Shown here piece by piece: positions 46,589 to 58,677 of a DNA stretch of 64,000 nucleotides; within the stretch, counting starts at the first letter, position 1; each line of letters begins with the position of its first letter. The stretch lies in assembly GCA_036971715.1 (NCBI GenBank), contig JAVHJL010000004.1, positions 248,001 to 312,000 of the forward strand. Reading direction: 5' to 3'. The notes under the pieces are model-generated. The model saw nothing but the letters and a program-made list of their open reading frames with translations, did no database searches and was not told the DNA's origin. Made by a program: the position numbers and the translations under genes. Origin of the DNA: Arthrobotrys musiformis. Taxonomy: Eukaryota; Ascomycota; Orbiliomycetes; Orbiliales; Orbiliaceae.

Positions 46589-48587
46589 TCACTCCCTACC
46601 AGCATCTCGACGACGGAACATTCCATCCTCCCTTCGATTCAAACGTTCCCAATCCATTTCGTTGTCTTCCGCTTCTTCCTCTCCTTCCTCCTCGCTTTCT
46701 TCATCTTCACTGAAGACCTCCTCTTCTTCTTCTTCGGCTTCTGGGAGCTCAAGCTCTTGCAAGACTCTGCTACCGTGATCCCCAGACCAAGGCTCAGGTG
46801 TTGGGAACCTCCTAACCTTCTTCCTTTGATCCATTTCCCTCAGAGCAGGGCTTCTATAACTCGCAGCAGTAAGCCTACGCTTTAATTCACTGCCTCTGGT
46901 CATTGGAAACCCAAGGCTTCGTAAAAAATTCCCGTCGATACCGCCGGGATGGCCGACAAGAATAGAGGCAGCACCGTGTCCACCAAAACCTAGACCTCGC
47001 CACCCATCTGTGACGCGGTTTTGATCTTCGTAGTGGCTTAGACCTGGTGAAACCTCACGTTCCTCGCGACAAGATGCTCGCGCGGCTTCCGGCCATTGAC
47101 GAGCAGCTCTGGCGTGGCGGGCATGGTAAGCTGCATACTCAGATGGCGTTTGGGAGCTACGGCAGTCCGTATCAGCGAAGAAGGAGACTTGAGTTGGTGA
47201 GGCGGTGGCAGTTTCGGTGGTTGGGCTTGGAGGAGTTGTGAGGCCGAATTGGGCGAGACGGCCAGCGGTGCGAGAAGCTGGAGTTTGGGCGTTATTGATA
47301 GTAGTGACCGTAGTGGTTCTTCCAGCGGAATCGGTGCGATTGACAGTCGTGACAGTTAAACTGGCGAAAGCACGGAAGAAAAGTTCCTGGGCGAGCTGCC
47401 AGTCGATACGGGTAAGTTGGTTGCGAACATCGTGGAGTGGGTCTGGGTTGGCCAAAAGGCTAGCAGAGGCGTCAATACGAGCTCTGGTCCTAGTGTACGG
47501 ATGAGTTGGCTGCTCGACAACTCCATCTATGTCAAAGCGGACCCAGGTATGACTGCCAACACCTTCTTGGTTGGAACTGGCACGGATGTTGTTCTGCGTG
47601 ATATTCTCCGTGTCCGCTTCATTGAAACGCTGCTGGAAGCGCTGAAGGAGGTTGGTGGCTTGCTCGTACAATGGGTGCCCCTCGAGGTAGGCGCGGAATC
47701 GTCGAATTTCACGGGTAAGAATCCATTGCTGTTGCAACAACATCAGCTAAAACCGTCGAAAATGAAGATGAAGGAATACTAACAATGACCATAGTCCCCT
47801 GAGTGCCTCTCTGGAAGATTCCAAGTTCCCTCAAAAGTCTTCTGGTCTCTGCCGATGTTGCAAGTGGAGCATTCTCCGGAATCTCAATATTTTCAGAGCG
47901 GAGATTAGGCCTTCCGGATCCATACCTATCCCACCAGCGTCGAATAGCTCTTTGACCAGAAGCATTCAAACTGTTAAAAGCAACAGCTTGTTGTTCGAGC
48001 GCTGGTTCCGCCAAAAGAACAAGGTCGGAAAGATTAGTAACCCCAACAACCATAATCTCTGGAACCTCAACTCTAGCCAATTGGCGCTCCAAGGCAACCA
48101 CTTCGGGGCGAGAGCGGACGGAAAAGTATCCGGAGCCATCACGGGCCTGAGCCGTAAACAAATTCAGTCGTCCGAGTTCAAGAAACTCAGACAAAACCCC
48201 TCGCGAGAGAGGCGGGGAGCCTTCGAATTGCCTGGATGGAGCAATGACTCGGAGAACCAAAGCGTTGATATCGTTGAAAAACTCAACACGGATCAAAGCA
48301 CCCGCAGCCTGGATCTCCTGGACAAGAGCTTCGAGGGACTCCTAGTCCCTAGCGGTCCTGTCAAAGACACTCAGGTTATTGACGATGATGGCTTGGGCAT
48401 TGTCAAAAGGGTATATATTCAGAAGGTTGGAATGGGAAGATGCGGTCAAAGAGGGGGCACTGTTCCTTCTGCGGCTAGGGGTTGAAGGAGTAGTAGATAA
48501 GGAATTAGAATCAACTGGTCGACGCCTGCGGGATGAGTTTGAGCCATTGGCAACTGTATCCTTCAAAGATTTGGGAAGACGGGCCAT
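46589..48587 (-). CDS. Unrecognised protein, reading frame interrupted by one in-frame TAG
   Basis: From the ATG at 48587 one frame reads down to 47784, except for a TAG at 48344-48342. A 55-nt intron (47729-47783; GTTAGT donor, CTGAT branch-like site, CAACAG acceptor, phase 0) then leads to a last exon 46589-47728. The product would be 647 residues counting the TAG position. Residues 1-55 are basic and Ser-rich. The next part looks like a globular alpha/beta domain spanning the stop (AQAIIVNNLSVFDRTARD, then ESLEALVQEIQAAGALIRVE), perhaps RRM-like, but I do not claim the family. A second conserved-looking segment follows (QWILTREIRRFRAYLEGHPL). The C-terminus is highly acidic (about 595-630). 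No usable donor precedes the TAG, so an intron does not readily remove it. A pseudogene, a sequencing error, stop-codon readthrough and an unusual splice remain open. Confidence 0.6.
48335..48351 (-). other. In-frame amber codon within a perfect hairpin
   Basis: On the minus strand the sequence is AGGGACT-AGG-AGTCCCT: seven paired bases each side of a three-base loop. The TAG (48344-48342) takes the last T of the left arm plus A and G of the loop. The flanking codons stay in the same frame on both sides and encode a continuous-looking domain. Confidence 0.75.
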
Positions 48588-48890
48588 GGTGATGATATTC
48601 AAGGAACTAAGTTCACATTAGTGTTACTGTTTCTCCCATCGTGATCGTGAGTCGGGTACTCCAGACACGGGAAGAACCATCTGCTTACCGGCACTATGGT
48701 GTTCAGGCAAAGGACTTTTCACGATGAAGGCTTTGTAAGCTCCCTGTTGGTAGCAGTTTGGCTTTGTTGATGTGGTTTGGAATGGTTTTGGGTGATGATG
48801 GTGATGCGATGGTGGTGATGCGAGGAGGTGAAGTGACCAATGCGTGATGAAAAAAGAAAGAAGGAAGTGCTGAGACGTGAAGCCCACGTC

Positions 48891-48898
48891 CTTATATA
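48891..48898 (-). promoter_or_regulatory. Possible TATA box of gene 46589-48587
   Basis: TATATAAG on the minus strand lies about 305 bases upstream of the start codon. The call rests on motif and position. Confidence 0.35.
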
Positions 48899-50079
48899 TC
48901 ATGGCTTACCAAGCTAGAGTTGCTAACCAAGCTCATTGGTAAAAGTTATATATGTAAACAAACAAAAGCCACCGGATAGCAACTATGCACTTGAAGGCAT
49001 TCGATGGACTATGGCTACTGGATCGCCACCACAGAAGGCCCCTCCAGATAAACCATACACGCGAGTGTGTGGGGACCCACGCTCAAACATATATATTGCC
49101 TTAGAGTGTGTTAAGGCGTACTCTGGGGTTTTAGCATGGGTATCGAAGCGCATCAGGTACTGTTTAAAATCTGATAAAAGTCGACTAGCTTAATATTACA
49201 ATTGTCGAATGGTGCAAAGACCATGAGCTTGAGCTTGAACTCATACTGTAACGATATTCCGATGCCCCTAGAAGCTAAACCAAGGTTTAGAGCAGAGAAG
49301 TCCTTTTTTGTGCTATAGGAAGCTATATTATCAGTCTCGAAGTTGTGACTACCTAGGTAGGTATATAATATATATTAGCTGGGGTTCTATAGCCAAGGGG
49401 TGGGAACGAGACTAGCCAAGGGGCATCACCAACGTCACCCGTCGAGACATCGAATTCTGTGTTGTATTGACAAAATATAACAGATGTCGTCCCCATTCGG
49501 CCGTCGCTGCTGGAGACCCGGCTCTGAGTCAACCTCACCAACACCAGTCAACACTTCTCTCTCCAAAAACAACCCCTCATCCCTCGTCACGATGTCGTAT
49601 TTGCCCTCCTCGTTAACCCAACCGATCAACCGATATAACAATCAGGCAATGCGTACATGTACATGAATGTGTCATAAATCCATGCCGACGAAGATATTCC
49701 AACACGAACCCGAGAGCATGACCACGCACTCTTAGCTTAGCTGACGCGATGGAGCTCGATTAATAATCTCGGTCGATCCAAGCTAAGTAGAAATGTCACA
49801 TCCTCCGCCGCGGCGGCACGGATGTATAGTTACTCTTTCTGACTCACCTCCTCGTGTTTTATACATGTGCTGGGGAAGTCTTTGACTGTTGGCCTGTGCA
49901 TACGAACATGGTGTGGCACAGATCAAAAAGCGTGGTCGACTGCTGCAGCTGTGGGGATATAGTTGATGGCACATTCCAACCTAAAGGATACCGATGTCAA
50001 ACATATCCCGACCTGGCTACTTGTTAGACCAGGCTGGTCCCGCTCTCTCCGAGCTGAGGGAGAGCGCGCCTATAATTTT

Positions 50080-50086
50080 TATATAA
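50080..50086 (+). promoter_or_regulatory. Possible TATA box of the 2EXR gene
   Basis: TATATAA lies about 117 bases upstream of the ATG at 50203. A 7-bp inverted repeat (CGCTCTC/GAGAGCG, 50041-50066) stands directly before it. Confidence 0.4.
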
Positions 50087-50202
50087 CCTGAGGCCATGAT
50101 CCCCTCTTCTCCCAACCATCCTCCAGACCATTTGAATGATATCATAAAACTTACGATATACTCTGCATACTCTCAATATATTTATTCGTTTCTTTCTACA
50201 AA

Positions 50203-51414
50203 ATGTCTAAGCTTGAAGACATAATAAACCCGCAATCCGAGCCCTCCACACGGGTCGAGTTGGATCTGGCGACCATGAACCCCCAACCAACCTCCCCTCT
50301 CTTCAACCTTCCTGGCGAAATTCGCAATCAAATTTGGGAATACGCATTGACTCCCTACAATGACCCTAACCCCGAGCGTCGTTACTCCTCGGCGACAGCC
50401 TACTCCCGTCCAGACTACATCTCACCGCTGACCACCTCCGTCTCCCTCCTTCGCGTCTGTAAAGCAATTTATTCGGAAGCATGGTACTTGCCGTGGAGAA
50501 CCGCCGAACTGGGGTTCTATCTCACTAGCAGTGATCGACACCCTCCAAAGATCGATACCATAGAAAAGGTTTCGTTGATTTTGGAAGAAATGGTGAAGAA
50601 AGGTATCGATACCACCACAAACCGTGTGCGGGTCTTTGCGCAGTTGTATGCTCTCGAAGACGGGCAGAGATTGCAGGGGATCCTCGGCACGAAGCATTTC
50701 TTCCCACGGGAGGTTGTTGTTACGATTCGCCATACGGATTTTTGGTTTTGGGAGAATGATGAGAATTTGAAGGTTGGTGGGAGATGGGTGGCAGCTTGTA
50801 GATTCCCCCAGAGTGTGAAGAGGGTTAAGGTCGAGTTTGAGAGTTTGGAGAGGAAGAAAGGGCAGATTGATGAGATCGCGCAGCAGGCGGTCGAGCACTG
50901 GGAATTCAGACGAGTCGACGGAGCACGATTTTCAGCTGTTCTTGGTGGTGGAGCAAGAGACGATAAGGAGGGTAAAGGGAAGGGGAAAGAGGTAGAAGGG
51001 GAGATGGAGGTTATGAGGTGGACTGGTGATAGTAGCTTCCAAGGCATGAGGTGGCGGAGGGATGAGGTCGAAGAGGGGAAGTTGAATTACTACGTCAAGA
51101 CGGTCATTTGGAGGATTAAACATGAACTTTCGGAGGATGGCGATACTGATGGACCGGGCCAGGCTAGGGATATTTGGGCGACGCATGTTCCGCAACTGCC
51201 CTTTGACGCTGAACGCCTTGATTGTGATGAAGATGATTGCAGTTGGGATGGGCGCTTTTTCGGTGAAGACGATGAGGATTATGATGATTATGATAGTGAG
51301 TATGCACATGATTCAGAACTGGAGCTTGCGTCCGAGGCGCAGGAATGGGAACCACAAAGTGAGCGAGCTGGAGAGGAATCCGCGGTTGGCGAGGCCGGCG
51401 GAGACCACAGTTGA
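50203..51414 (+). CDS. 2EXR-domain protein
   Basis: This single-exon gene of 403 residues has the F-box-like 2EXR signature near its start: PLFNLPGEIRNQIWEYALTP (residues about 34-53), followed at about 85-93 by LLRVCKAIYSEAW. This is the typical 'LPxEIRxxIW ... Lxxxx/R/xCkxiyxEa' pattern of a large, mostly uncharacterised family in Pezizomycotina. The middle (FFPREVVVTIRHTDFWFW) is probably the folded body. A Lys/Glu-rich insert sits at about 250-265. The C-terminal 70 residues are extremely acidic (DCDEDDCSWDG, DDEDYDDYDSEY). The function of the family is not established. A protein-protein adaptor role like that of F-box proteins is often assumed. A TATATAA at 50080 and a short leader support the chosen start. 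Confidence 0.8.
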   Translation: MSKLEDIINPQSEPSTRVELDLATMNPQPTSPLFNLPGEIRNQIWEYALTPYNDPNPERRYSSATAYSRPDYISPLTTSVSLLRVCKAIYSEAWYLPWRTAELGFYLTSSDRHPPKIDTIEKVSLILEEMVKKGIDTTTNRVRVFAQLYALEDGQRLQGILGTKHFFPREVVVTIRHTDFWFWENDENLKVGGRWVAACRFPQSVKRVKVEFESLERKKGQIDEIAQQAVEHWEFRRVDGARFSAVLGGGARDDKEGKGKGKEVEGEMEVMRWTGDSSFQGMRWRRDEVEEGKLNYYVKTVIWRIKHELSEDGDTDGPGQARDIWATHVPQLPFDAERLDCDEDDCSWDGRFFGEDDEDYDDYDSEYAHDSELELASEAQEWEPQSERAGEESAVGEAGGDHS

Positions 51415-52105
51415 TGGATTTAATTCCGAAGTACAGAACTTGTAGTATTCGCTCATTAATCTGATAGTCCTCTTGAATGGCTTTTGAAAGTAGTTCTATT
51501 CTATCGATATACCACGATACATGTATCTAATAGTTATAGTGTTAATATTGCATATTCAATATATATTCTCAATTGGTCTTAGTCTCCTCACATATGATTG
51601 GTATACGGTAGCACTAACTGCAGCGCTGCGATACTTGAAAATATATATACGTACTCAAATTTGTCTCGTACCCAGATCTGGGAGACAAACTCAAATACAG
51701 ATGGCTAAAATTCTGACATAAAGAAGCACTATCTAAATATCTATATCGATTTGTGAAAGGGGACTAGCCCTACAGGGCTGTCGTACATTTTGGACTAGCA
51801 CTACGCACTCCCCCATAAGGCCGGGTAAAGAGGCAGTTTATAATTACGAGCAATATTATGGGTTTGAATTCTGGTTTTTTTTTTTACTTACACCTTAACA
51901 AAAAGCATTACGGTTAATATTCGAATTCTAGTAGTTTTTCTATTTTATTGGCGACGTCGAACCCACGAACCCAGTACATGAACGATGAAAACACTACATC
52001 CCGGGGTACCGTTTCAACCGGTTCGCTCTAGCTTGGACGAACCAAGCAGACTTAGGTAGCTTCGAGAAAGCATCTTTCTACAATCTTGATCCCCAAACAC
52101 AAAAA
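51415..52105. other. AT-rich spacer between convergent genes
   Basis: About 690 bases between the 2EXR gene (+) and the gene at 52106-53401 (-). AT-rich, with a T run near 51875-51885. No gene is seen; both transcript ends must lie here. Confidence 0.5.
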
Positions 52106-53401
52106 TTAATCCCAGTACGCCTTCAAGGTCTTCATTTCCGGGAATTCCTTCGCTACTCGGCCTGGGAGGCTGCGAGCATACTCCACCCATTTCCGTTGGC
52201 AGCCAGAACACAAAGTAACTCCCCCAAATTGATACATCTCCTCAGCGCAGTAGGTATCCTTCCGAACACAATTTTTGCACTGGATTGTATCGGAGCGCTC
52301 GAGACTCTCAGCGAACCCTTCATACATAATTTTATCCTTCTGAGCCAGGAACGCATTGTACCTTTCCGTTTTAAGCGTCTGGGCCCCGGTTGGCCTCATG
52401 GCTTCGGCCAAGTCTGGTCTATGAGGCGACTTCTGGGTCTCGGCATCGATACGGCACCAGAGATTGACGTTTCTGCGGGCTCCAGCTACCGTCTCGGTGT
52501 TTTCAGGCCTTCCGATCGTAAGCCCTTCCTCCACGAAACGGTACCTTCTCATCAACATATGGATGGCACCACTGAATTGGCGGAGAAAGGTAAGGATGTG
52601 GGTACAATTATTATCCGGTTCCTGTGCCCAAGCGCTATCGAGAGCCCACAAAATCTCGCGATACAGATGAGCAATTTCAAGACGCATATCCCCCCCAGCA
52701 TATGCATAGAAATTGCAGATCTCTCCTTCAGCTCTGTGCTTGAAGTATGCGACGGCGTCGTACTGCCCGATACAAATTTCCGCCAAAACCTGCCATTGGC
52801 CCTCCGAGAACCAGTACTTATCCATTGACATCCCGATATCATTGCATGCCCAAGCAGCGGCAATGGTAAAGCGAACGCTGGCATCGCAGTCCCTCATTCG
52901 GAAATAATCTTTGGCGGAATACGCAAGCGCATTGGTATAACGCCGGAATAACTCCGAGTCTTTCTTTGCGGCACTGGCTTTTTCGGAAATCGTCACAAAA
53001 AACGTTCGAAGTTCGCGTGCCATTCCGTCGTGGACGTAATCGGGGCTGCCAGCGAAGAGGATATCGATCAATTCCTGCAGTTTGTAGCCGAGTATTTCGT
53101 CGGTCTCGTCGGGGCGGACCAAGTCCCCACGGAACTCGCAGATGGCTTGCAGGATTATTATCCGCGCGAAAGCGATATACCGTTGCCAGTTTGTCCAAGT
53201 AGGTATGATGCAACGAGTATACTCCCAGGCGCAGTTAAGTATTTCATCTCTCAGTTCGTCGGAGATGTTTAGACCGGCGAGGTCATTTTTCAACTCATTC
53301 GGGTAGAACCATCGAGATTTGGGAAGGGTGGCAGTAGGCATCGGTGGAGGACCTGGAGGCAAGCCCCCGGCTCCAATTTCGGTTGGCATTGTATCGATCA
53401 T
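52106..53401 (-). CDS. Unrecognised protein with C-terminal cysteine-pair module
   Basis: This single-exon gene of 431 residues starts at the ATG at 53401 (the next, at residue 5, is equally possible). After a Pro/Gly-rich start (GLPPGPPPMPTATLP) the protein is mainly alpha-helical with many Trp and Tyr (WEYTRCIIPTWTNWQRYIAF; FRRYTNALAYSAKDYFRM; FTIAAAWACNDIGMSMDKYW). Near the end is a likely zinc-binding module, CKNCVRKDTYC then LCSGCQRKW (residues about 376-405), with CxxC pairs about 25 residues apart. It recalls MYND or zinc-ribbon arrangements, but spacing and residues do not identify either. No paralogue in the window. A symmetrical TATATATATAAA-type run near 53675-53688 could serve as its TATA region. 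Function unknown. Confidence 0.7.
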   Translation of the reverse strand: MIDTMPTEIGAGGLPPGPPPMPTATLPKSRWFYPNELKNDLAGLNISDELRDEILNCAWEYTRCIIPTWTNWQRYIAFARIIILQAICEFRGDLVRPDETDEILGYKLQELIDILFAGSPDYVHDGMARELRTFFVTISEKASAAKKDSELFRRYTNALAYSAKDYFRMRDCDASVRFTIAAAWACNDIGMSMDKYWFSEGQWQVLAEICIGQYDAVAYFKHRAEGEICNFYAYAGGDMRLEIAHLYREILWALDSAWAQEPDNNCTHILTFLRQFSGAIHMLMRRYRFVEEGLTIGRPENTETVAGARRNVNLWCRIDAETQKSPHRPDLAEAMRPTGAQTLKTERYNAFLAQKDKIMYEGFAESLERSDTIQCKNCVRKDTYCAEEMYQFGGVTLCSGCQRKWVEYARSLPGRVAKEFPEMKTLKAYWD

Positions 53402-56400
53402 CACTGGGGGGGGGGCTATCAGTGTAATTGTTTCTTGGGTACGAGGCTGATTCTATTAAAGCTTCAAAGGGCTTCGAAATGCCTTTTGATGTCTTGATCG
53501 GTTGATAGTACCAATATCCAAAGATCAAGTGCTTAAATATCAGGGGATAGAAACACTGCTGAGTAGATGTATCGACGGTTGAGTAAACAAAATATTTTGA
53601 GTAAGGATCTTGAGAATTATGCCTAGTTAATATAATGGTCTCGAGGCTACTTGGGAGACAGGCGGTAACCCTTTATATATATAAAGCAATGTCTGTGAAG
53701 CGTGATACCAATGTCGACACGCTCCGATGAGTCGATCGACTTACTTTCCCCTCCATTATATAGAGATTATAGCTGTCAACATGTCCACCCTGTCCTCTAC
53801 ATCTCTAGAATGCTCCAGCATTAACGCAGGGAAACAGAGCTTGCTTCAAATTAAGCTAGTTAGTTTATTTAGAATAAATTGCGTGGGAATATCTGGCTTC
53901 TGAATAAGCAAAAATTAATAAACAGTATATTTTTTATTTGAGAATATATTAGAGTAGTGTAAGTGCGGAACTTGTTGGATAGTCCAGCGGAGCATCCTCG
54001 TTTGATATCGATATATCGTGGTATCACGAAGCTTATTGGAAGCCGGAAGAGTGTTGGAATTTGAGATAAAGATGTGTTGCCGACATCATGGTAGCCGATG
54101 TGTATATGTCGATATCGATATATATTGTATGGCACGATACCATGCATTATTACCTAACAAAATACTATCGTGCTGGAACACTTCAGAGCTAGTGCGAGCC
54201 CCGATCGTGGCCACGGATGGGGGTTTCGACCTAACTCCCTTTAAATGTTGTGATGTTATTATATGGTATTATATTATGTGACCAGAACACTAAGGCTGCC
54301 GCGACATGACTGTACTTTGTGCATGCAACATGCAATATTACAATCGTAAATGCCTGCCGTTTAATTTCAGTTAGAAAACTTCATGTTGGGCTCAAACTAA
54401 GGGTCTGCCCAGGGCTCCAGGCTTATATTGTATTTTAAGGTGTGAGGATTCAATGGTTATATAGAGCTTGCTTCCCTTTTTATGATATTAGTATCACAAA
54501 GGTATACCGCCTACACTTTATGAGCTTTATGCGGTAGTGGTACGAGACCAAAAGCTATTTAGATCCTGTCTTTTATTAATACCTAGGTATATTGTGGGAT
54601 AGAATCGATATCTCTGGCCCACAATATTCGACTTCTATAATGCACAGGCTCAAGTTCTCCGAGGCAGAGAACATACCACGCACTTCCTTGTATTGCCTTT
54701 TTCCCATAGTGCTCAATAACTTGGACATCTAGAACAGCCCAAAAGGTCGTAGTTAATAATTTCACGCTTCGGAAGCGAAAATAATCCACGAGGGCGCAAT
54801 AGTTCGGAAATGAAGGGTATATAAAGAACTCCTCATACATTCTCTATTTCTCTCTTTTGATATTTTCCTGATCACTCTCCACCATCTTCATCCTCCCTCC
54901 ATCGCTTCGGCGCGTGGCTTCGGGGCCCTTGGTGCCATATTATGGCATCAAGTGCCGTCCCGGGCCATACGCCAGGCGTTCTTGTAGGGCCAAGCCCTAC
55001 CTCATATCCTCCCTGAAATCTTAAGGCGTCGTTTAATATTTTCTGAATGCCAGCCTCATTGCCTTGAAGGGCAGTCTGGCCTTGTCTCGTATGCCAGTGT
55101 CGCCCCTACACGCCATTTGAAGTGACAATATCAGGTGGTGGGCTAGTTCTAGCCAACAACTGCCACAGTTATATTGTCTCGAAGGAAATGCTTATCCCTA
55201 TAAAACGAATCACCCATATATATCCTCCCCTCCATATCATATCCATCCTATGGACAACAGGCTTTTCGAAACGCCCGGAGTAGAGGCCCACCTCCAGAAG
55301 AGGGCAATCCACCCAACCACCCCCCCAAGCTGCGTACCAGCACAGGGGATAGTTAAGTTATCATGCTGAGGCCCTCCGAATATAGGATCTTTCTGCGTAT
55401 TTCGTGTGGTCTGGTTACAACGAGACCAATATTTCTCTATATTCCAACTACCCCGCTGGCTGGAAGCCTCGAATACTTAGCTGGAATCTTTGGAAATGGC
55501 GTGGCATCTTCCATGGGTTTCGGTTGATCGATACAACTCCGCGGCTGTTGCCATTACAGCTCGATACTAATATAATGTATAATATAAGGGTCCCGAACTA
55601 CACCTTCAAGTGCAAGAACCTTAAAGCACGGAACGAGGTTACGACGGAGGGGATCACAGAGTATAAAAGCGGAAGCCAGCCTAGATATTTGTTCCCCTAG
55701 GACCCACCCATACACCAAAGAGCCTTTTCATCACAACGAATGATCTCATCGTGTCAGCTACATTTATCCTCCCAAAACATTGACATGGTTGAGGTTCCGG
55801 CTTAAAACCCTGATAGTGGCCACGGCGCCATACTTTTCATCGATGCATCAAGCGTCAAATTTCTATCCAACCCAACACAGGCAACCGTATTTTTCATACG
55901 GTCTAGGGCCCGTGAGCTTTTATAGATGAGGATTGAAGACGCCTGGACGCCTTCCTTTACCAGATACCACGGGGGTTACTTAGAACGGTCACACTAGAGA
56001 AACACTTCATGGATCGATAGAGCTCTCCAAACACAGGACCCAATCACCGCTACATATTTTGTCTATGGATACGCCGCCAGATCTGGATACAAAACCACGA
56101 TGAATGGGACCCGGTGCGATGTTCCCCACCCAATCTTAAGCAGCCTTATGTCTTCGCTCTTTCGGGAGTTAGGGATATTGAGTTACGGCGTTCTACGACA
56201 AGAGTGATGAATATACCGGTGGTGATGCAAATTTCGAATTCGCAGTGTACGTACTACGACAGCAAAACGTTTCTTACTACGCTTTACGCAGTCGATTACC
56301 TATGACACCTCACATGATAAATATGAGACGACACAGATTTTCAGACCAGGATTCCGCCTCGTCGAGTATGGGAGGGGATGCCGCCGACAACTGTCCGTTT

Positions 56401-58677
56401 CTTTCCAAGACTTGAAGCTACTCCAGATATGCCACGATATATATCTAGCAGCCTCGTTCCCAGTCACCAAGTTTATTCCCAAACCATGCTAGGAATGCTT
56501 GCTCGAACAACAAGGGTTTCAACTTATAAGTTTGGATCGACCACACAACCGTAAATATGATACGACTCCATATACCCAAACGATCAACAAACCGAGGAAA
56601 CTCTCATGATAAAAAGAAAACAACTCAACAATACAGGTTAGTCACTGCAGCAGCCGTTATTCATACCCGTTATCGATATTAACTTATAGCTAGCTAACGG
56701 CTAGAAACAGTGGAATAACCCAGTTATGATATAGATGCCGTTCTGCAAACATTGCTGTGGCAAGTGATGTAGATGTGCACATGTGTCCACGGCCAGATAC
56801 TGGTTCTCAGAGGGGCAATGACAGGCCGGAGGAACCGTCCAAATCCAAGCCTATAGTTCTAATTTAATCAGCCATCTAGACTGAGGTTGGGAAATTAGGC
56901 TTGTCTCCCATAGATGAGCAGGTCCGCAGACTAACTACGACCCCCACCACACGCATGAGGATTCTCGGTATTCTTAGGGCTCTTAGGATCGCAATGCGAC
57001 TTTGATAATGTCGACTTCGCCTTGGGAAGAGTCCCTGGATGCATTCTTTATTTATTTATTTTATTTTTCTTTCGCTCTTGTTGTTAAATAGAGTAATATA
57101 AATATCTGAAAGAATGACACCATGGTCCATTGCAGATGTAATATTGGAATAAACTTTCGTGCTGATATCATCCTCGAGGTCAAATTACTAGGCCTAGCAT
57201 GGGTGGGATGAAAGAGGCAAATTGAAAACGTACGCGTACACGTGGGTTCCGAGATCCGGACCTTCAAACGGTTTTCCCTAGAAAATCGCCGTAAGAATCA
57301 TTTAGGAAAAGAAATTCTGAGATGTGTTAGCATTAGTTAATTGATGTAAAGCTTGATTCTGCGATCCAATGTTTGCGACGAGCTGTCGCAAGGGAAGTTG
57401 ATGGTGGTCCGGCCGGTAAACATGAACGCATACTAACGTCAGGGCCAGGGCAAGTGCACCCGGCCCTTTTTATACGAAGGTCAGGTAATGACGAGTGATA
57501 GGCATGATATAATACCCATCCAATGGCCCCCTCCGTAACGACGACAATCTTCACAGTTTTTGTTCATGTTCACGAGCCACAGAGATTTTGTTACCCTCAA
57601 AAAAGCGAGTGGCTGTCGTCACTTTTCGCTTGTTGACGAAGCTGAAAAGCTAGAACAGCTAACGAGCCAAGCTAGCGTGGGGTCTTTCTCTTTTTTTCTC
57701 TCTTTTTTTTTTTTTTTAGTTTTGTTTTTCGCATTGAAGGGAAAACCGGGATCAGGGGTGTTCGGGTATCTGGTTCTGCCAGCCGACAAGCATGTTTTCC
57801 ATGCCCTTCTTCCCTTCAGTGGGTGACCTGACACACACCACACCAAGCCCAAAAGCGACGATGATGTAACTTCATCCAGTATTTCCGCTGAAGCCATTCA
57901 GCATTGGAGAGGATCATTGGACGGCCGGTTTTATGGATATGCGGGTATCTTATCATCTGTCAGCTAGCTACTAGCTAGTGAAGCATGAAGTGTGAAATCA
58001 AGGCACAGGAACATGGATTCACTCACCCCGCCGGACATTGTATAGAATTCAAGTTGGTTGTTTGTAGCCGCCCCACCCAGCCTCCTCCCTCTCTCAGTTC
58101 TCGATCGAACGTCGTCGGAGATACGCTGTTTACGTGTACGACTGTCCCATGCAACAGCCAATAGGCGTGCAATCGCTGGACCATGCATTGCAGCGTTCCC
58201 ACTCTAGATTCGAGGCTATGCAGTGAATACTGCAGTCTGTCAGTCGATTGTGTCAGTTGGGGAAAAAAAAGTATTTAAGCAAAAAGGTTTTCGTGAAGCC
58301 GAAGAGAATTCGAAGGTTTGGTTTTGATATTCGATAATTCTGCGTCGTCACAGCACCGAAGAATATTTTTTTATTTAATTTGTAGAAATAAAAAAAGAAT
58401 CATTCCGTCGCCTCGTTCGCTCTTCTTCTTCTTCTTCTTCTTCTCTTCTTCTCTTCTCCTTATTCTCCTCAGCTTGCCTGCAATTGCTTTGCCATCATCA
58501 TCATCAACCATCAGCCATCAACCTCTCCATCACCAACCATCATCCCATCTTCCCAATTGCCCCAATTGCTTCGACCAATTTGATAAGATACCTCGGGCTC
58601 TCCTCCATTCACTCTCAAACACTCTTTCCCTCCTCGAAGAAACAAAAAAAGATTGAAGAAAATTGATTGAAGCAAAA
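53402..58677. other. Large gene-poor interval
   Basis: About 5.3 kb without a supported gene. The left 300 bases are the promoter of the minus-strand gene. AT-rich stretches occur at 53830-54330, with repeated ATCGATATCGATA-like words near 54005-54125. TACCTAGGTA stands at 54580-54589. ORFs at 55404-55700, 57061-57267 and 57560-57897 have no domain. T-rich tracts occur near 57698-57717. The right end is a CT-rich leader with a CTT repeat (about 58424-58452) belonging to the GPI protein gene. Confidence 0.5.

Larger units (their letters stand above)
48588..50202. other. Intergenic region between divergent genes
   Basis: About 1.6 kb. It holds the leader and TATATAAG (minus, 48891-48898) of the left gene. 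The minus ORF 48624-48902 covers this leader, with a His run from simple GGT/GAT repeats, and is not called. The region also contains the palindrome TACCTAGGTA (49350-49359), a CGCTCTC/GAGAGCG inverted repeat (50041-50066) and a TATATAA (50080-50086) before the right gene. Confidence 0.5.

Noticed and set aside
47747..47783. 37-nt intron ending at GTTTTAG in the TAG-containing gene
   Set aside because: Too short for usual fungal introns. The next acceptor (CAACAG) gives 55 nt with a CTGAT branch-like site and keeps the phase.
48624..48902. Minus-strand ORF of 92 codons with a His run
   Set aside because: It covers the leader of the gene starting at 48587, downstream of its TATATAAG, and is low-complexity.
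52196..52828. Plus-strand ORF of 210 codons
   Set aside because: It is a shadow of the intact minus-strand gene 52106-53401, which has a better composition and a full-length frame.
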